Origin: Priestia abyssalis
Lineage (GTDB): Bacteria; Bacillota; Bacilli; Bacillales; Bacillaceae_H
Direction: 5' to 3'
DNA: 64,000 nucleotides
NCBI RefSeq assembly: GCF_002019595.1
Contig: NZ_KV917369.1
Span: forward strand, 220,458 to 284,457
In this document: positions 25,500 through 34,822 of the stretch, piece after piece
Position numbering within the stretch: the first letter of the stretch is position 1
Layout of the letters: every line of letters begins with the position of its first letter
Notes under the pieces: model-generated
Seen by the model: the letters and a program-made list of their open reading frames with translations, nothing else
What the model was told of the DNA's origin: nothing
The model's database searches: none
Program-made: the position numbers and the translations under genes

Positions 25500-25856
25500 A
25501 TGTCTGTAAACTTATACGATTACGCCTATAACTTGGAGAAAGCTTTGCGTCAAAGCGATGAATATACAAAACTAAAACAATTATATGATGAGGTAAATGC
25601 CGATCCTGCGGCCCAGCAATTATTTGAGAAATTTCGAAATTTGCAGATCGAGTTACAACAAAAGCAAATGATGGGTCAGGAAATTTCTCAGCAAGAAGTA
25701 GAAGAAGCACAAAAAACAGTTGCTATCGTTCAACAGCATCCGACTATTTCTCAGTTAATGCAGGCTGAACAACTTATGAACACACTTTTTATGGATTTAA
25801 ACAAAATTATTACCAAGCCGCTTGAAGAATTGTACGGAATCCCGAACGCTCAGTAA
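25500..25856 (+). CDS. yheA: YheA, UPF0342 family protein
   Basis: A 118-residue, all-helical cytosolic protein of the YheA/YmcA-like UPF0342 family. Typical features are the start VNLYDYAYNLEKALRQSDEY, the coiled-coil stretch with many Gln residues, and the end PLEELYGIPNAQ. The AGGAGG ribosome site is 8 bases upstream. It follows yheB after 190 bases and is succeeded by repeat A2. Biochemical role is not established; members of the fold act as small helical adaptors. Confidence 0.92.
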   Translation: MSVNLYDYAYNLEKALRQSDEYTKLKQLYDEVNADPAAQQLFEKFRNLQIELQQKQMMGQEISQQEVEEAQKTVAIVQQHPTISQLMQAEQLMNTLFMDLNKIITKPLEELYGIPNAQ

Positions 25857-26010
25857 ATATATTGATCGATTTAGAAAATTCGACATGACCAAAGAACGGT
25901 CATCCGCTTAGGTGAACCTTTGTGGACAGATTCAAGTTGTCTGGATGACCGATTGTAAATGCCTTTCGATGGAATGAAATGTGTCGAATTATTAAGTGAA
26001 CTATATATAG
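25857..26010 (+). repeat. Dispersed repeat family A, short form (A2)
   Basis: It starts TATATTGATCGATTTAGAAA right at the yheA stop codon and ends AAGTGAACTATATATAG. Hairpin I is truncated on its right arm, and the internal second module is reduced to CATCCGCTTAGGTGAACC. The tail ATTCAAGTTGTCTGGATGAC is conserved. Confidence 0.78.
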
Positions 26011-26054
26011 AAGTGTTAGGTTAACTTGGATATGTGTGTAAGTTCAGTAGTATG

Positions 26055-26108
26055 ATGGGAGGTTCTGAATCGGCGAATAATGCCTCGATTCAGGACCTTC
26101 CATTTTTT
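26055..26108. terminator. Terminator between yheA and yhaX
   Basis: GGAGGTTCTGAATCG pairs with CGATTCAGGACCTTCC around an inner partly paired loop and is followed by ATTTTTTTG. Confidence 0.7.
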
Positions 26109-26257
26109 TGCTGACAGCCATATTTCTGCTTAGCTTTATTAAACAAAGGTGGTGATTTTCGCTTGCTTTTCGAAAGTGAGAAAGTTCTAAAAAAGGGCAA
26201 ACCATCATAAGGGTGTAGTAGGTTGATTTTGACATCAAAGGGAGAGGGGATCCTCGC

Positions 26258-27124
26258 ATGGCCTATAGATTATTAGCACTTAATATTGATGGAACTCTTT
26301 TAAATAATCAAGGACGCTTAACGCGTGAAACGAAGGAAGCAATCGAGTTTGTGAAAAGTAAAGGGGTATACGTGACACTTGTAACGAACCGTCACTTTTT
26401 ATCTGCTAAAAAAATTGCGAAGGCACTAAAACTTCCATCTTCATTGCTTATTACCCATAGCGGCGGTTTTATCGGTTCGACCGTTGACAAACCTATCTAT
26501 GAGAAGCGAATCAGTGAGGAGAAAATTTTTAATTTAGTACAGGTATTGGAAAACTTTGAATGTCATATCCGAATTATGCATGAGCGTTTTTCTATTGGTA
26601 ATCGTGTGAAACTTAAAGGCAACGTCACGGCAAAAACGACATTACGTTCGGGAGAACCGCTCTTTTATCCCATTCAATTTGTTGATTCGTTGGGGGATAC
26701 ATTAATGAATGAGCCGGTGTCATCACCGAAAGTAGAAGTATATTTTTCCAGCAGAAAAGAAAAAGAGCAAGCAGAAAGGATCATCGCATCCGCTTTTCAA
26801 GGAATTGAGTGGTTTACGTATCCGAATGAAGACCGCTGCTATATAACGGCAAAAGGGGCTACAAAAGCCGCAGGACTTCGATTTGTCGCCCAGGAGCTTT
26901 CCATTCCCATGAATGAAGTAGTCGTTATCGGGAACTGTTTCGATGATATTGAAATGGTGGAACAAGCGGGAATGGGAGTTGCAATGGGCCACTCTCCTCA
27001 AGACCTTAAGCGAGTAGCGGATTGGGTCACTCGTTCTAATAATGAAAACGGTGTAGCATATATGGTCAAAGAGCTATTCCGGAAACAGCAAAGAATTGGG
27101 TATCTACACTATTTGAATAGTTAA
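26258..27124 (+). CDS. yhaX: YhaX, HAD-superfamily Cof-like protein with altered nucleophile
   Basis: A 288-residue HAD protein of the Cof type (cap class IIB). The phosphatase motif I should read DxDGT, but here it is LALNIDGTLL: the first Asp, the phosphate nucleophile, is Asn at residue 9. Motif II (TLVTNR), motif III lysine (TAKGATKAAGL) and motif IV (GNCFDDIEM) are kept. The length matches B. subtilis YhaX, a stress and sporulation-associated protein. The missing nucleophile suggests a binding or regulatory role instead of hydrolysis, unless the second Asp serves. GAGAGGGG precedes the start, and a strong terminator follows. Confidence 0.88.
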   Translation: MAYRLLALNIDGTLLNNQGRLTRETKEAIEFVKSKGVYVTLVTNRHFLSAKKIAKALKLPSSLLITHSGGFIGSTVDKPIYEKRISEEKIFNLVQVLENFECHIRIMHERFSIGNRVKLKGNVTAKTTLRSGEPLFYPIQFVDSLGDTLMNEPVSSPKVEVYFSSRKEKEQAERIIASAFQGIEWFTYPNEDRCYITAKGATKAAGLRFVAQELSIPMNEVVVIGNCFDDIEMVEQAGMGVAMGHSPQDLKRVADWVTRSNNENGVAYMVKELFRKQQRIGYLHYLNS

Positions 27125-27148
27125 AGCGTTGAAGCTGCGGTCAGAAAA

Positions 27149-27194
27149 AACAAACAGCCGGATGAAGTCGTTTCTTTTCATCCGGCTGTTTTGC
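27149..27194 (+). terminator. Terminator after yhaX
   Basis: CAAACAGCCGGATGAA pairs with TTCATCCGGCTGTTTTG around a 10-base loop. Both flanks are A- or T-rich. Confidence 0.85.
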
Positions 27195-27335
27195 TTTCAC
27201 TTAACATGGAAAATTCATGAGGAAGATGAAGCTGTTCTAACAGAATTTGTTAATGCTTGTAAGAGATTGACCTTAGAATGCATGTTTTGTACACTTATAA
27301 GAGCTTCATATATGTTGTTTTGAAAGGTGATATGA

Positions 27336-28850
27336 TTGAATATATATGTGAAAGGTTTAAGTGATGAACGTTTTCAGCGTCCGCTGGAGTTAATTGCGGA
27401 TTTATTCTTTGAAGAAAGCGTTGTATCGCAACAGCCCTTTGAGGATGCAAATATAGAGGTTTCCTTTGAATTAAGGATAGAAGAAACAGCCATGGCAGCA
27501 GCTGTATTGACAGCGAAAGAAACCGGCCATGTGTATACAGCTTCGTTTGAAAAGGAGTTATCAGGATTCGAGACTGATAAAGACCGCTTTAAACAAATAA
27601 AGAACGTAGTCTTACATGTTTATTTATCAGTATTGCAAGACCATACGGGTATTGTACAAAATTGGGGGATCTTAACAGGAGTTCGTCCAACGAAGCTTCT
27701 TCATAAAAAATTGCGAGATGGGGAAAGTCAAGAATCGGCTCACGAGCAGTTAAAAGAACAATACTTAATTACAGATGAGAAGATTCGCTTGATGCAGCAA
27801 ATTGTTGATCGTCAATTAGCTGTAGTTCCTGATTTATATAATTTATCAAATGAAGTGAGTATTTATATCGGTATTCCGTTTTGTCCTACGAAATGTGCAT
27901 ACTGCACATTCCCGGCCTATGCAATTAATGGACGACAAGGTTCCGTGGATTCTTTCTTGGGCGGGCTTCATTATGAGATGCGTGAAATCGGCCGCTGGTT
28001 GAAAGAAAAAGGGGTAAAAATCACCACAGTCTATTATGGAGGCGGTACACCGACGAGCATTACGGCAGAAGAAATGGACATGCTGTATGAGGAAATGTAT
28101 GAATCATTTCCGAATGTAGCCAATATTCGCGAGATTACGGTAGAAGCCGGCAGGCCGGATACGATTACTCCAGAAAAGCTTGAAGTGTTAAATAAATGGA
28201 ATATCGACCGTATCAGCATCAATCCCCAATCATATATTCAAGAAACACTGAAAGCGATTGGACGCCATCACACGGTAGAAGAAACGGTGACAAAGTTCCA
28301 GTTAGCACGTGAGATGGGCATGAATAACATTAATATGGATTTGATTATCGGATTGCCTGGAGAAGGGGTTCCAGAGTTCCAGCATACATTGAACGAAACA
28401 GAGAAATTGCTACCTGAATCATTGACGGTTCACACGTTGTCGTTTAAACGCGCGTCGGAAATGACCAAAAACAAGAAGAAATACAAAGTGGCAGACCGTG
28501 AGGAGATCAGCGACATGATGAACATGGCAAGCGCATGGACAAATGAGCACGGCTATGTTCCTTATTACTTATACCGTCAGAAAAATATTTTAGGGAACTT
28601 AGAAAATGTCGGGTATTCATTCCCTGGGCAGGAAAGCATTTATAATATTATGATTATGGAAGAGCAACAAACCATTATTGGGTTAGGCTGCGGTGCTTCC
28701 AGTAAGTTTGTCCACCCGGAAACAGGGAAAATCACAAGGTTTGCCAATCCGAAAGATCCAAAATCATACAATGATGGATTTAAGCATTATACAGAAGAAA
28801 AAATCAAAATCTTAAATGAACTATTCAAAGAGAGTAAAATAACTGAATAA
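27336..28850 (+). CDS. hemZ: HemZ, oxygen-independent coproporphyrinogen III oxidase-like radical SAM protein
   Basis: A 504-residue radical SAM enzyme of the HemZ/HemN group, assigned to anaerobic haem synthesis in Bacillus. An N-terminal region of about 170 residues precedes the radical SAM core. The iron-sulfur motif is CPTKCAYC (CX3CX2C) near residue 188, followed by the SAM-binding YYGGGTPTS and MDLIIGLPGEG. The start codon is TTG at 27336 with AAAGGTGAT about 6 bases upstream. It stands alone. The assigned reaction is decarboxylation of coproporphyrinogen III, but some HemN-like proteins instead insert haem or act on other substrates. Confidence 0.92.
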   Translation: MNIYVKGLSDERFQRPLELIADLFFEESVVSQQPFEDANIEVSFELRIEETAMAAAVLTAKETGHVYTASFEKELSGFETDKDRFKQIKNVVLHVYLSVLQDHTGIVQNWGILTGVRPTKLLHKKLRDGESQESAHEQLKEQYLITDEKIRLMQQIVDRQLAVVPDLYNLSNEVSIYIGIPFCPTKCAYCTFPAYAINGRQGSVDSFLGGLHYEMREIGRWLKEKGVKITTVYYGGGTPTSITAEEMDMLYEEMYESFPNVANIREITVEAGRPDTITPEKLEVLNKWNIDRISINPQSYIQETLKAIGRHHTVEETVTKFQLAREMGMNNINMDLIIGLPGEGVPEFQHTLNETEKLLPESLTVHTLSFKRASEMTKNKKKYKVADREEISDMMNMASAWTNEHGYVPYYLYRQKNILGNLENVGYSFPGQESIYNIMIMEEQQTIIGLGCGASSKFVHPETGKITRFANPKDPKSYNDGFKHYTEEKIKILNELFKESKITE

Positions 28851-28865
28851 ATCATATGTTTCTAT

Positions 28866-28925
28866 AGATTCTCGAGGTTGAGAAAATTGGCCATGACCGT
28901 TCCTTGGTCATGGCTGATTTAGATT
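28866..28925 (-). repeat. Partial family A hairpin, minus orientation
   Basis: The arms GGCCATGACC and GGTCATGGC surround the loop GTTCCTT, close to the complement of the family A loop AAAGAAC. Read on the minus strand the flanks (CCAATTTTCTCAACC) match the region after hairpin I. It may serve as terminator between hemZ and the convergent peptidase-like gene. Confidence 0.45.
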
Positions 28926-28942
28926 CCACTGAATAAATCGAT

Positions 28943-29413
28943 CTATATAGATAGGTGGTTTTGCTGAATGTATTTATCTAAATATGTTTTAGCATAATGG
29001 AAAGCATCTTTTTCAGTGATTCGTTGTTCATAGGGAATTTTTTTATCCCATTCAAAATGAGATTGTAATTCAGGAATATCTTCTTGCATCACGTGGCGAA
29101 GTTCATGAAAGATGGTTTCTATTAACGCAAGATATTCATGGAATCGAAAGATAAATACAATCCCGACTTCCCGCCAATACATACCCGAAGCAAACTGCAA
29201 ATATTCCGCCTCTTCCTCACCCAATTCAGCTACAATTTTATTTGCTTCACATGTATCGCAAAAAATGACGGGAATAGGAATTTCTTTTTCCATACAAACA
29301 ACTACTTCTTGCTTTAAAATGGATAAATCCCATGAAAACTCTTCATCTAATACGTACCATTGATCTTCCTGCTGATAAACGGTCCTTTTGGCCATTACAT
29401 TATTTAAATTCAT
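28943..29413 (-). CDS. Putative zinc metallopeptidase (HEXXH)
   Basis: A 156-residue protein with HELRHVM near residue 104 (HEXXH zinc-binding motif) and a downstream acidic helix EKDAFHYAKTYLDKY, whose Glu could be the third zinc ligand. This pattern is seen in ImmA/IrrE-like and related compact gluzincin peptidases. CDTCEANKI near residue 53 adds a CxxC pair of unclear role. There is no signal peptide, so it is probably cytosolic. I do not recognise the family beyond this, and no partner repressor or toxin-antitoxin gene lies next to it. It is absent from the corresponding B. subtilis position. Confidence 0.65.
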   Translation of the reverse strand: MNLNNVMAKRTVYQQEDQWYVLDEEFSWDLSILKQEVVVCMEKEIPIPVIFCDTCEANKIVAELGEEEAEYLQFASGMYWREVGIVFIFRFHEYLALIETIFHELRHVMQEDIPELQSHFEWDKKIPYEQRITEKDAFHYAKTYLDKYIQQNHLSI

Positions 29414-29628
29414 ATCACTCCTCCTGTTTGGCTCTTGACTTGATGAGTCAAAAAGTGCGGCTGATGATTATTAGCATTTTCGGATATTTTGACGGTTCCC
29501 ATACATGAGAATGATTTAAATGTTGTTTACCAGTTCCCCCCCTATTAAAGTTTCGCTTTCATTACAGAAGGGATGCTGAAATCTTCGTCGAAATAATATA
29601 TACCGTCCAGATAGCTTTTTTTTTAAAA

Positions 29629-29644
29629 ATGAAAGCGTTTTCTT
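29629..29644. promoter_or_regulatory. cre-like site upstream of the acyl-CoA ligase
   Basis: ATGAAAGCGTTTTCTT matches WTGNAANCGNWNNCWW throughout and lies 22 bases before the start codon. CcpA repression of fatty-acid use in the presence of sugar would fit. Confidence 0.7.
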
Positions 29645-29666
29645 ATATTGGTAAGGGGTGATAGGA

Positions 29667-31286
29667 ATGATGGATGTTCAATTGACTGTTCCGCTCATGA
29701 TGGAGAGAGCAGAGAAATTTTTTGGGAAAAAGGAAGTGATTTCCCGAACAGGAAGCGGAATCCGACGTGTGTCTTATAGTGAGATTGCCGAAAGAACGAG
29801 AAAGCTTTCAAGCATGCTGTCACATTTAGGAGTTCAAAAGGGAGATAAGGTTGGGACATTTGCTTGGAATCATCATTGGCACTTAGAAGCATACTTCGCG
29901 ATCCCCGGAGCAGGGGCAGTGCTTCATACGATTAATATACGCTTAGATCCAAAACAAATTGCCTATATTATCAATCATGCAGAAGATAAAGTCCTGCTTA
30001 TTGATGAATGTTTTTTACCGTTGTTTGAACAAATAAAGAATGATCTTCCAACGGTCGAAGCTTATATTGTGATGACTGACAGCGAAGAATTGCCGCAGAC
30101 GAACTTTCATCCTGTTTACCACTATGATCAATTTATTGAACAAGGAAATCCACAATTTGAATTTTGCAAAGATATAAAGGAACTAGAACCAGCGGGGCTT
30201 TGTTATACATCAGCGACTACCGGCAATCCAAAAGGAGTGGTGTATTCGCATCGTTCTGTCGTGCTGCACAGTATGGCATTAGGGCTTGCAGACAATGCGG
30301 CTGTGTCAGAATCAGATATTGCCATGCCTGTCGTTCCGATGTTTCATGTGAATGCTTGGGGGCTGCCGTTCGCAGCAGTTTGGTTTGGGACGACCCTTGT
30401 CATGCCAGGGCCATTTTTTACGCCTAAAGTGTTAGCGGAATTGATTGAAAGCGAGAAAGTGACAATTGCAGCAGGTGTCCCGACCATTTGGATGGGACTG
30501 TTGAAAGAACTGGAAGAAAAACAGTATGATACAGGCAGCCTTCGATCTGTTTTATGCGGAGGTTCTGCTGCTCCAAAAGCTGTTATTGAACGTTTTGAAA
30601 AGAAATTTAATATTCCTTTTGTCCATGCTTACGGTATGACAGAAACAAGTCCGCTTGTCGTTTTATCTCGTCTCAAGAGCTATCAGTCCGATATAGAGGA
30701 TGAAGAAAAATATGAATATAAAGCAAAGCAAGGTCTTCTTGTTCCAGGGGTTGAAATGAAAGTAATCGGAAAAGACGGAGAAGTGGAATGGAACGGAAAA
30801 GAGATGGGTGAACTGCTTCTTAGGGGGCCGTGGATTGCCTCTGAATATTATAAGGATGAGCGCAGCAGTGATGCTTTTCGTGATGGATGGCTCTATACAG
30901 GAGATGTAGTAACGGTAGATGAAGAAGGATTTATTAAAATTGTAGATCGGACGAAAGATTTGATTAAAAGCGGCGGAGAGTGGATTTCTTCCGTTGATTT
31001 AGAAAATGCATTAATGGCTCAAGAATCCGTCTTTGAAGCGGCCGTCGTCTCTATCCCTCATGAACAATGGCAAGAGCGGCCCATCGCGTGTGTCGTGTTG
31101 AAAGAAAATATGCAAGGTAAGGTAACAAAAGAAGAGTTGCTGCAATTTTTAGAACCGCAATTTGCCAACTGGTGGCTGCCTGATGATATTTTGTTTTTGA
31201 ATGAAATCCCAAAAACATCCGTAGGAAAGTTTCTGAAGCGAACATTGCGTCATCAAGTTATAGATCATTATCAATCAAAATCCTAA
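29667..31286 (+). CDS. Medium/long-chain fatty acyl-CoA synthetase
   Basis: A 539-residue AMP-forming acyl-CoA ligase. The AMP/ATP loop reads [18 protein letters not shown] near residue 177, with Ala where most members have Gly (TSGTTG). Later motifs are [33 protein letters not shown] and the lysine-containing [10 protein letters not shown] near the C-terminus. It is most like the AlkK/FadD-type enzymes of Bacillus. The ATG at 29667 has AAGGGGTG upstream; GTG 29658 lies inside that site. It is followed by the yhaR enoyl-CoA hydratase, and together they form a small fatty-acid oxidation unit with a cre-like site upstream. Confidence 0.88.
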   Translation: MMDVQLTVPLMMERAEKFFGKKEVISRTGSGIRRVSYSEIAERTRKLSSMLSHLGVQKGDKVGTFAWNHHWHLEAYFAIPGAGAVLHTINIRLDPKQIAYIINHAEDKVLLIDECFLPLFEQIKNDLPTVEAYIVMTDSEELPQTNFHPVYHYDQFIEQGNPQFEFCKDIKELEPAGLCYTSATTGNPKGVVYSHRSVVLHSMALGLADNAAVSESDIAMPVVPMFHVNAWGLPFAAVWFGTTLVMPGPFFTPKVLAELIESEKVTIAAGVPTIWMGLLKELEEKQYDTGSLRSVLCGGSAAPKAVIERFEKKFNIPFVHAYGMTETSPLVVLSRLKSYQSDIEDEEKYEYKAKQGLLVPGVEMKVIGKDGEVEWNGKEMGELLLRGPWIASEYYKDERSSDAFRDGWLYTGDVVTVDEEGFIKIVDRTKDLIKSGGEWISSVDLENALMAQESVFEAAVVSIPHEQWQERPIACVVLKENMQGKVTKEELLQFLEPQFANWWLPDDILFLNEIPKTSVGKFLKRTLRHQVIDHYQSKS

Positions 31287-31383
31287 TTATATGAATTTAC
31301 TAAAAGAAGCTCCTGGGAGTTTCTGATTGTTAATACAAGATAAACATTGGAGTTTTCAGAGGAGAATAAAGGAGAGGTGTTTA

Positions 31384-32160
31384 ATGATGAAAGAGCGTTT
31401 TGTTGAACTGGCATATATAGACCGGTTAGCTGTTTTAACTTTAAATCGTCCACAATCATTTAATGCATTAAATAAAGAGATGCTCGAACAAATCCTTGAA
31501 GCGTTAGACGAAGTGAAGAAAAGCCCGGCGGATTTCCTTGTTTTGAAAGGAAAGGGGAAGGTGTTTTCAGCGGGCGGCGATATTAAAATGATGACGGTGC
31601 CAGAAACAGGAGAGCTGTTTTCAGACATCATGGAGACCATTGGGAATGTGATTTTGACGCTATATACGATGCCGCAGCTGACAGTCGCAGCCATCCACGG
31701 TTCGGCTGCAGGCCTTGGCCTTAGCATGGCTCTTGCATGTGATCATGTCATTGCAGAGGAAACAGCGAAAATAGCTATGAACTTTATCGGCATTGCATTA
31801 ATTCCCGATGGAGGAGCGCATTATTTTCTGAAGGAGCGTTTAGGTGTTCATCAGGCGAAGCATATTATTTGGAATGGAGAGGTGCTGTCCGGAGCGGAAG
31901 CGAAGCGAATTGGAATGATAGATGAAGCGATAGCTGATGCGGAGCAAGCCGTTCAGCAAAAATTAGAAGAATGGAGGAGAAAGCCTGTTCTGGCTATGAA
32001 GGAAACGAAACAGCTGTACATACAGCAAACCGTTTCAGAACTTCAGCATGTATTGAAAGTGGAAACGAAAGGGCAAGCAAAAATGAGAGATACAAAAGAC
32101 CATCGGGAAGGAATACAGGCATTTCTAGAAAAAAGATTTCCTGCATTCGCAGGGAGATAA
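31384..32160 (+). CDS. yhaR: Enoyl-CoA hydratase/isomerase family protein YhaR
   Basis: A 258-residue crotonase-fold protein. The CoA-binding oxyanion motifs are KVFSAGGDIKMM near residue 60-71 and IHGSAAGLGLSMALACD near residue 101-117. The second catalytic Glu position, usually in a GxxPDxG segment, reads FIGIALIPDGGAHYFLKE. It should hydrate enoyl-CoA thioesters in beta-oxidation, though the active-site Glu pair is not fully canonical. GGAGAGGTG lies 5 bases before ATG 31384; the frame extends to 31327 without a ribosome site. It follows the acyl-CoA ligase by about 100 bases and likely shares its promoter. Confidence 0.86.
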   Translation: MMKERFVELAYIDRLAVLTLNRPQSFNALNKEMLEQILEALDEVKKSPADFLVLKGKGKVFSAGGDIKMMTVPETGELFSDIMETIGNVILTLYTMPQLTVAAIHGSAAGLGLSMALACDHVIAEETAKIAMNFIGIALIPDGGAHYFLKERLGVHQAKHIIWNGEVLSGAEAKRIGMIDEAIADAEQAVQQKLEEWRRKPVLAMKETKQLYIQQTVSELQHVLKVETKGQAKMRDTKDHREGIQAFLEKRFPAFAGR

Positions 32161-32168
32161 TGAGTAGC

Positions 32169-32313
32169 TGTTCCATAAGGCTCTGATAAATCACAAGAAC
32201 GCATTTTTTTCTGAAAGGCCCCGTCATACAATCTTTTGGTCTTACAGGATTTTTATAAAGGGGCCTTTCAGGGGACTGGGTCAAAAGGGAAAAAACCTTT
32301 TGACCCAGTCTCT
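32169..32313 (+). repeat. Family C two-hairpin element (C1)
   Basis: The order is GCTGTTCCATAAGGCTCTGA, then hairpin a (CTGAAAGGCCCC with GGGGCCTTTCAG; loop contains ATCTTTTGGTCTTACAGGA), then hairpin b (GACTGGGTCAAAAGG with CCTTTTGACCCAGTC). It separates yhaR and the convergent yhzC and can terminate both. Confidence 0.78.
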
Positions 32314-32499
32314 TTAGCGATGGAAGAGTAATAGTTTTCCGGTCGGGGAAGTACAGCGGTGTGTTTTAGCGATGAAATTGAGGTCCTGGAGTCTTGCTTC
32401 CCCCGCTTTTTTTGCTTCGCTATCGTTTGCTGCCTCGAATGTTTCATCGAGCAGTTTTTCTCCGTTTTGCTCAAATACGGTTAATGTATAAACGCCCAT
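32314..32499 (-). CDS. yhzC: YhzC family protein
   Basis: A 61-residue protein of the YhzC family found in Bacillus. The pattern MGVYTLTVFEQNGEKLLDE and the C-terminal THRCTSPTGKLLLFHR are almost the family consensus. The fold is probably small alpha/beta; function is unknown. It lies in the same place as in B. subtilis, between yhaR and yhaQ. AGGAGG precedes the start by 9 bases. Confidence 0.9.
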   Translation of the reverse strand: MGVYTLTVFEQNGEKLLDETFEAANDSEAKKAGEARLQDLNFIAKTHRCTSPTGKLLLFHR

Positions 32500-32629
32500 T
32501 ATTCATCCTCCTATCTTTCTATTAATACAATATTCTCATATTATCGATATTCTCCTGCCGGCATTCTTTTGAAACATTTTTTCCCATTAATTCGTAATAC
32601 TATATAAATCCACATTTAGGAGGGGAAAA

Positions 32630-33529
32630 ATGTCTTTAGTAATTAATCAAGTGACTAAAAGATTCGGTTCTTTTACAGCGGTAGACGATTTAACTTTACA
32701 AATTCCGAAAAAAGAAATGTTTGGTTTTTTAGGTGCCAATGGGGCTGGGAAAACAACAACATTTCGAATGATTTTGGGATTGCTTGAACCGACGGAAGGT
32801 GCAATACTGTGGGACGAACAAAGAATTACATATGAAAAAAGCCATTTAATCGGTTATTTACCTGAAGAGAGAGGGCTCTATCCAAAATTAAAGGTGAAAG
32901 AACAGCTTATTTATTTAGGGCGTTTACGAGGAATGAGCAAGAAAAGCCTTTTGATAGAAATGGAGCAGTGGCTGGAACGCTTTAAAATACCTCAATATGC
33001 AAATAAGAAGGTGGAGGAGCTTTCTAAAGGGAATCAGCAAAAAATTCAATTCATCGCTTCTGTTATCCATCAACCGCAGCTTCTAATTTTAGATGAACCA
33101 TTCAGCGGCTTGGATCCTGTTAACGTAGAGCTGTTGAAAGAGGCTGTGCTTGACTTAAAGGAACAGGGCACGACCATCGTTTTTTCCAGTCACCGAATGG
33201 AGCATGTAGAAGAGATGTGTGAAAGCTTATGCATTATGCATCATGGAAAACCGGTTGTTCATGGAAAGTTGGCAGATATAAAGCGGGCATTCGGGAAAAA
33301 GAATGTCATCGTTCATGCGCAGGGAGATTTAGGCAGGCTCCAGCATCTGGAGGGAGTTACGAAATGGAAAAAAACAGCCGAGGGCCTTGAACTGCAAATC
33401 GAAAACGAAGAAGTCTCTCAGAAAATCTTTACAGAGCTGTCTCAAATGACGTTTGTCAGGAAATTTGTATTGGAAGAGCCTTCTTTGAATGATATTTTCA
33501 TCGAAAAGGTAGGTGCTTCTTTTGAGTAA
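32630..33529 (+). CDS. yhaQ: ABC transporter ATP-binding protein YhaQ
   Basis: A 299-residue ABC ATPase of the export type, related to NatA (sodium export) and drug-export ATPases. Walker A GANGAGKTT is near residue 37, the signature is LSKGNQQKIQFIAS, Walker B LLILDEPFSGLDPVN, and the H-loop SSHRMEHVEE. The last 75 residues form the family's C-terminal extension. AGGAGG lies 9 bases before the ATG. It pairs with the permease YhaP, whose start overlaps its end. The yhaN and yhaO genes that follow yhaP in B. subtilis are absent. Confidence 0.9.
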   Translation: MSLVINQVTKRFGSFTAVDDLTLQIPKKEMFGFLGANGAGKTTTFRMILGLLEPTEGAILWDEQRITYEKSHLIGYLPEERGLYPKLKVKEQLIYLGRLRGMSKKSLLIEMEQWLERFKIPQYANKKVEELSKGNQQKIQFIASVIHQPQLLILDEPFSGLDPVNVELLKEAVLDLKEQGTTIVFSSHRMEHVEEMCESLCIMHHGKPVVHGKLADIKRAFGKKNVIVHAQGDLGRLQHLEGVTKWKKTAEGLELQIENEEVSQKIFTELSQMTFVRKFVLEEPSLNDIFIEKVGASFE

Positions 33530-34769
33530 GTTTTGGATTATCCTTTTTCACACATACATTCAAAAACTGAAAACAAAATCTTTTGTTTTCACAACCATTA
33601 TTACGGCTCTCATTCTTATTGGAATCACCAACATAAATAACATTATTAGTTTCTTTGAAAAGGATAGTAAGTCGGTTCAGGTTGGTATTATTGATTCGAC
33701 GAACGAGCTTTATAATCCGTTTAAAGAGCAAGTTGCAAGTTTTGATTCTACGTTCAAGCTGACGGAGTATGAAGCTGAAACAGATGCTGCCAAGGCGGCT
33801 GAAAAAGAAGAGATTACAGGATATCTCTTGATGGAAAAAGATTCACAAGGGTTACCGAGAGGAATTTATAAAGCCAGATCTCTGACCGATTCTGACATAA
33901 TCAATGTGTTGCAAAATGCACTGCAGCAAACAAAAGTATCGATTGCTACAGCGAAAATGGGTCTGACTTCTGAGCAAATTGAGCAATTGTATGCTCCTGT
34001 CGAGTTTCACCAGAAAGCGCTCGTTAAGGAGGCCAAAACAGAAGAAGAGCTGGATCAGGCGAGAGGTCTTGTCTACATTTTGTTGTTCATTATTTATGTA
34101 AATGTCATTATGTATGGAAGTATGATTGCGATGGAAGTGGCGACTGAAAAATCATCCAGAGTCATGGAGATTCTAGTATCCAGTGTGTCTCCTGTTACTC
34201 AAATGTTTGCTAAAATCTTAGGCGTGGCACTTTTGAGCTTGACGCAGTTGTCCGTCATTTTACTGGTTGGATATGCTTCTTTCAAGCAAAATCTATCCGA
34301 GATTAGAGGATTTGCGGGTTCAATGGCAGTGAGTGAAATCCCAATTGGGACAATAATGTATGCGGTTCTCTTTTTTATATTGGGCTACTTGTTGTTTGCG
34401 ACACTGGCTGCCTTTTTAGGCTCCCTTGTCAGTCGGACGGAGGATGTGCAGCCAATGATCACACCGATGACATTGCTGATCGTAGGGGCTTTTTTAATTG
34501 CAATGTTTGGATTAGGCAAGCCGGAAGCCGCGTTTATTAAGATAACATCATTCATCCCATTCTTTACCCCTATGATCATGTTTTTACGCGTAGGAATGTT
34601 AACGGTACCGCCATGGGAAATTATTTTATCTATTCTCCTGCTTGTCGGCACGATTATCTTGCTAGCGATATTCGGAGCTAGGGTTTATAAGGGAGGTGTC
34701 CTTATGTATGGACAGTCTTCATCGTTAAAGGATATTAAAAAAGCGCTCTTGTTAACAAAGGAAAAATAA
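33522..34769 (+). CDS. yhaP: ABC transporter permease YhaP (NatB-like)
   Basis: A 415-residue permease of the ABC-2/NatB type. One helix at residues about 20-40 (FTTIITALILIGITNI) is followed by an extracellular domain of about 150 residues, then five to six helices from about residue 180 (VYILLFIIYVNVIMYGSMIA). The helix-proximal motif EVATEKSSRVMEILVSSVSP is typical of ABC-2 exporters. TTG 33522 gives the usual MSKFWII start; GTG 33513 is also in frame. With YhaQ it probably forms a sodium or drug efflux pump; the substrate is not shown. Confidence 0.88.
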   Translation: MSKFWIILFHTYIQKLKTKSFVFTTIITALILIGITNINNIISFFEKDSKSVQVGIIDSTNELYNPFKEQVASFDSTFKLTEYEAETDAAKAAEKEEITGYLLMEKDSQGLPRGIYKARSLTDSDIINVLQNALQQTKVSIATAKMGLTSEQIEQLYAPVEFHQKALVKEAKTEEELDQARGLVYILLFIIYVNVIMYGSMIAMEVATEKSSRVMEILVSSVSPVTQMFAKILGVALLSLTQLSVILLVGYASFKQNLSEIRGFAGSMAVSEIPIGTIMYAVLFFILGYLLFATLAAFLGSLVSRTEDVQPMITPMTLLIVGAFLIAMFGLGKPEAAFIKITSFIPFFTPMIMFLRVGMLTVPPWEIILSILLLVGTIILLAIFGARVYKGGVLMYGQSSSLKDIKKALLLTKEK

Positions 34770-34822
34770 AGGGAACCTTCCATCAGTGGAGGTCTTACTG
34801 CCCGTTAATGCGGGATAAATGA
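34770..34822 (-). repeat. Short dispersed repeat R4
   Basis: On the minus strand it reads CATTTATCCCGCATTAACGG, GCAGTAAGACCTCCACTGAT and GGAAGGTTCCC, the cleanest copy of the R consensus. It lies right after the yhaP stop, in place of the yhaO/yhaN genes. Confidence 0.65.
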
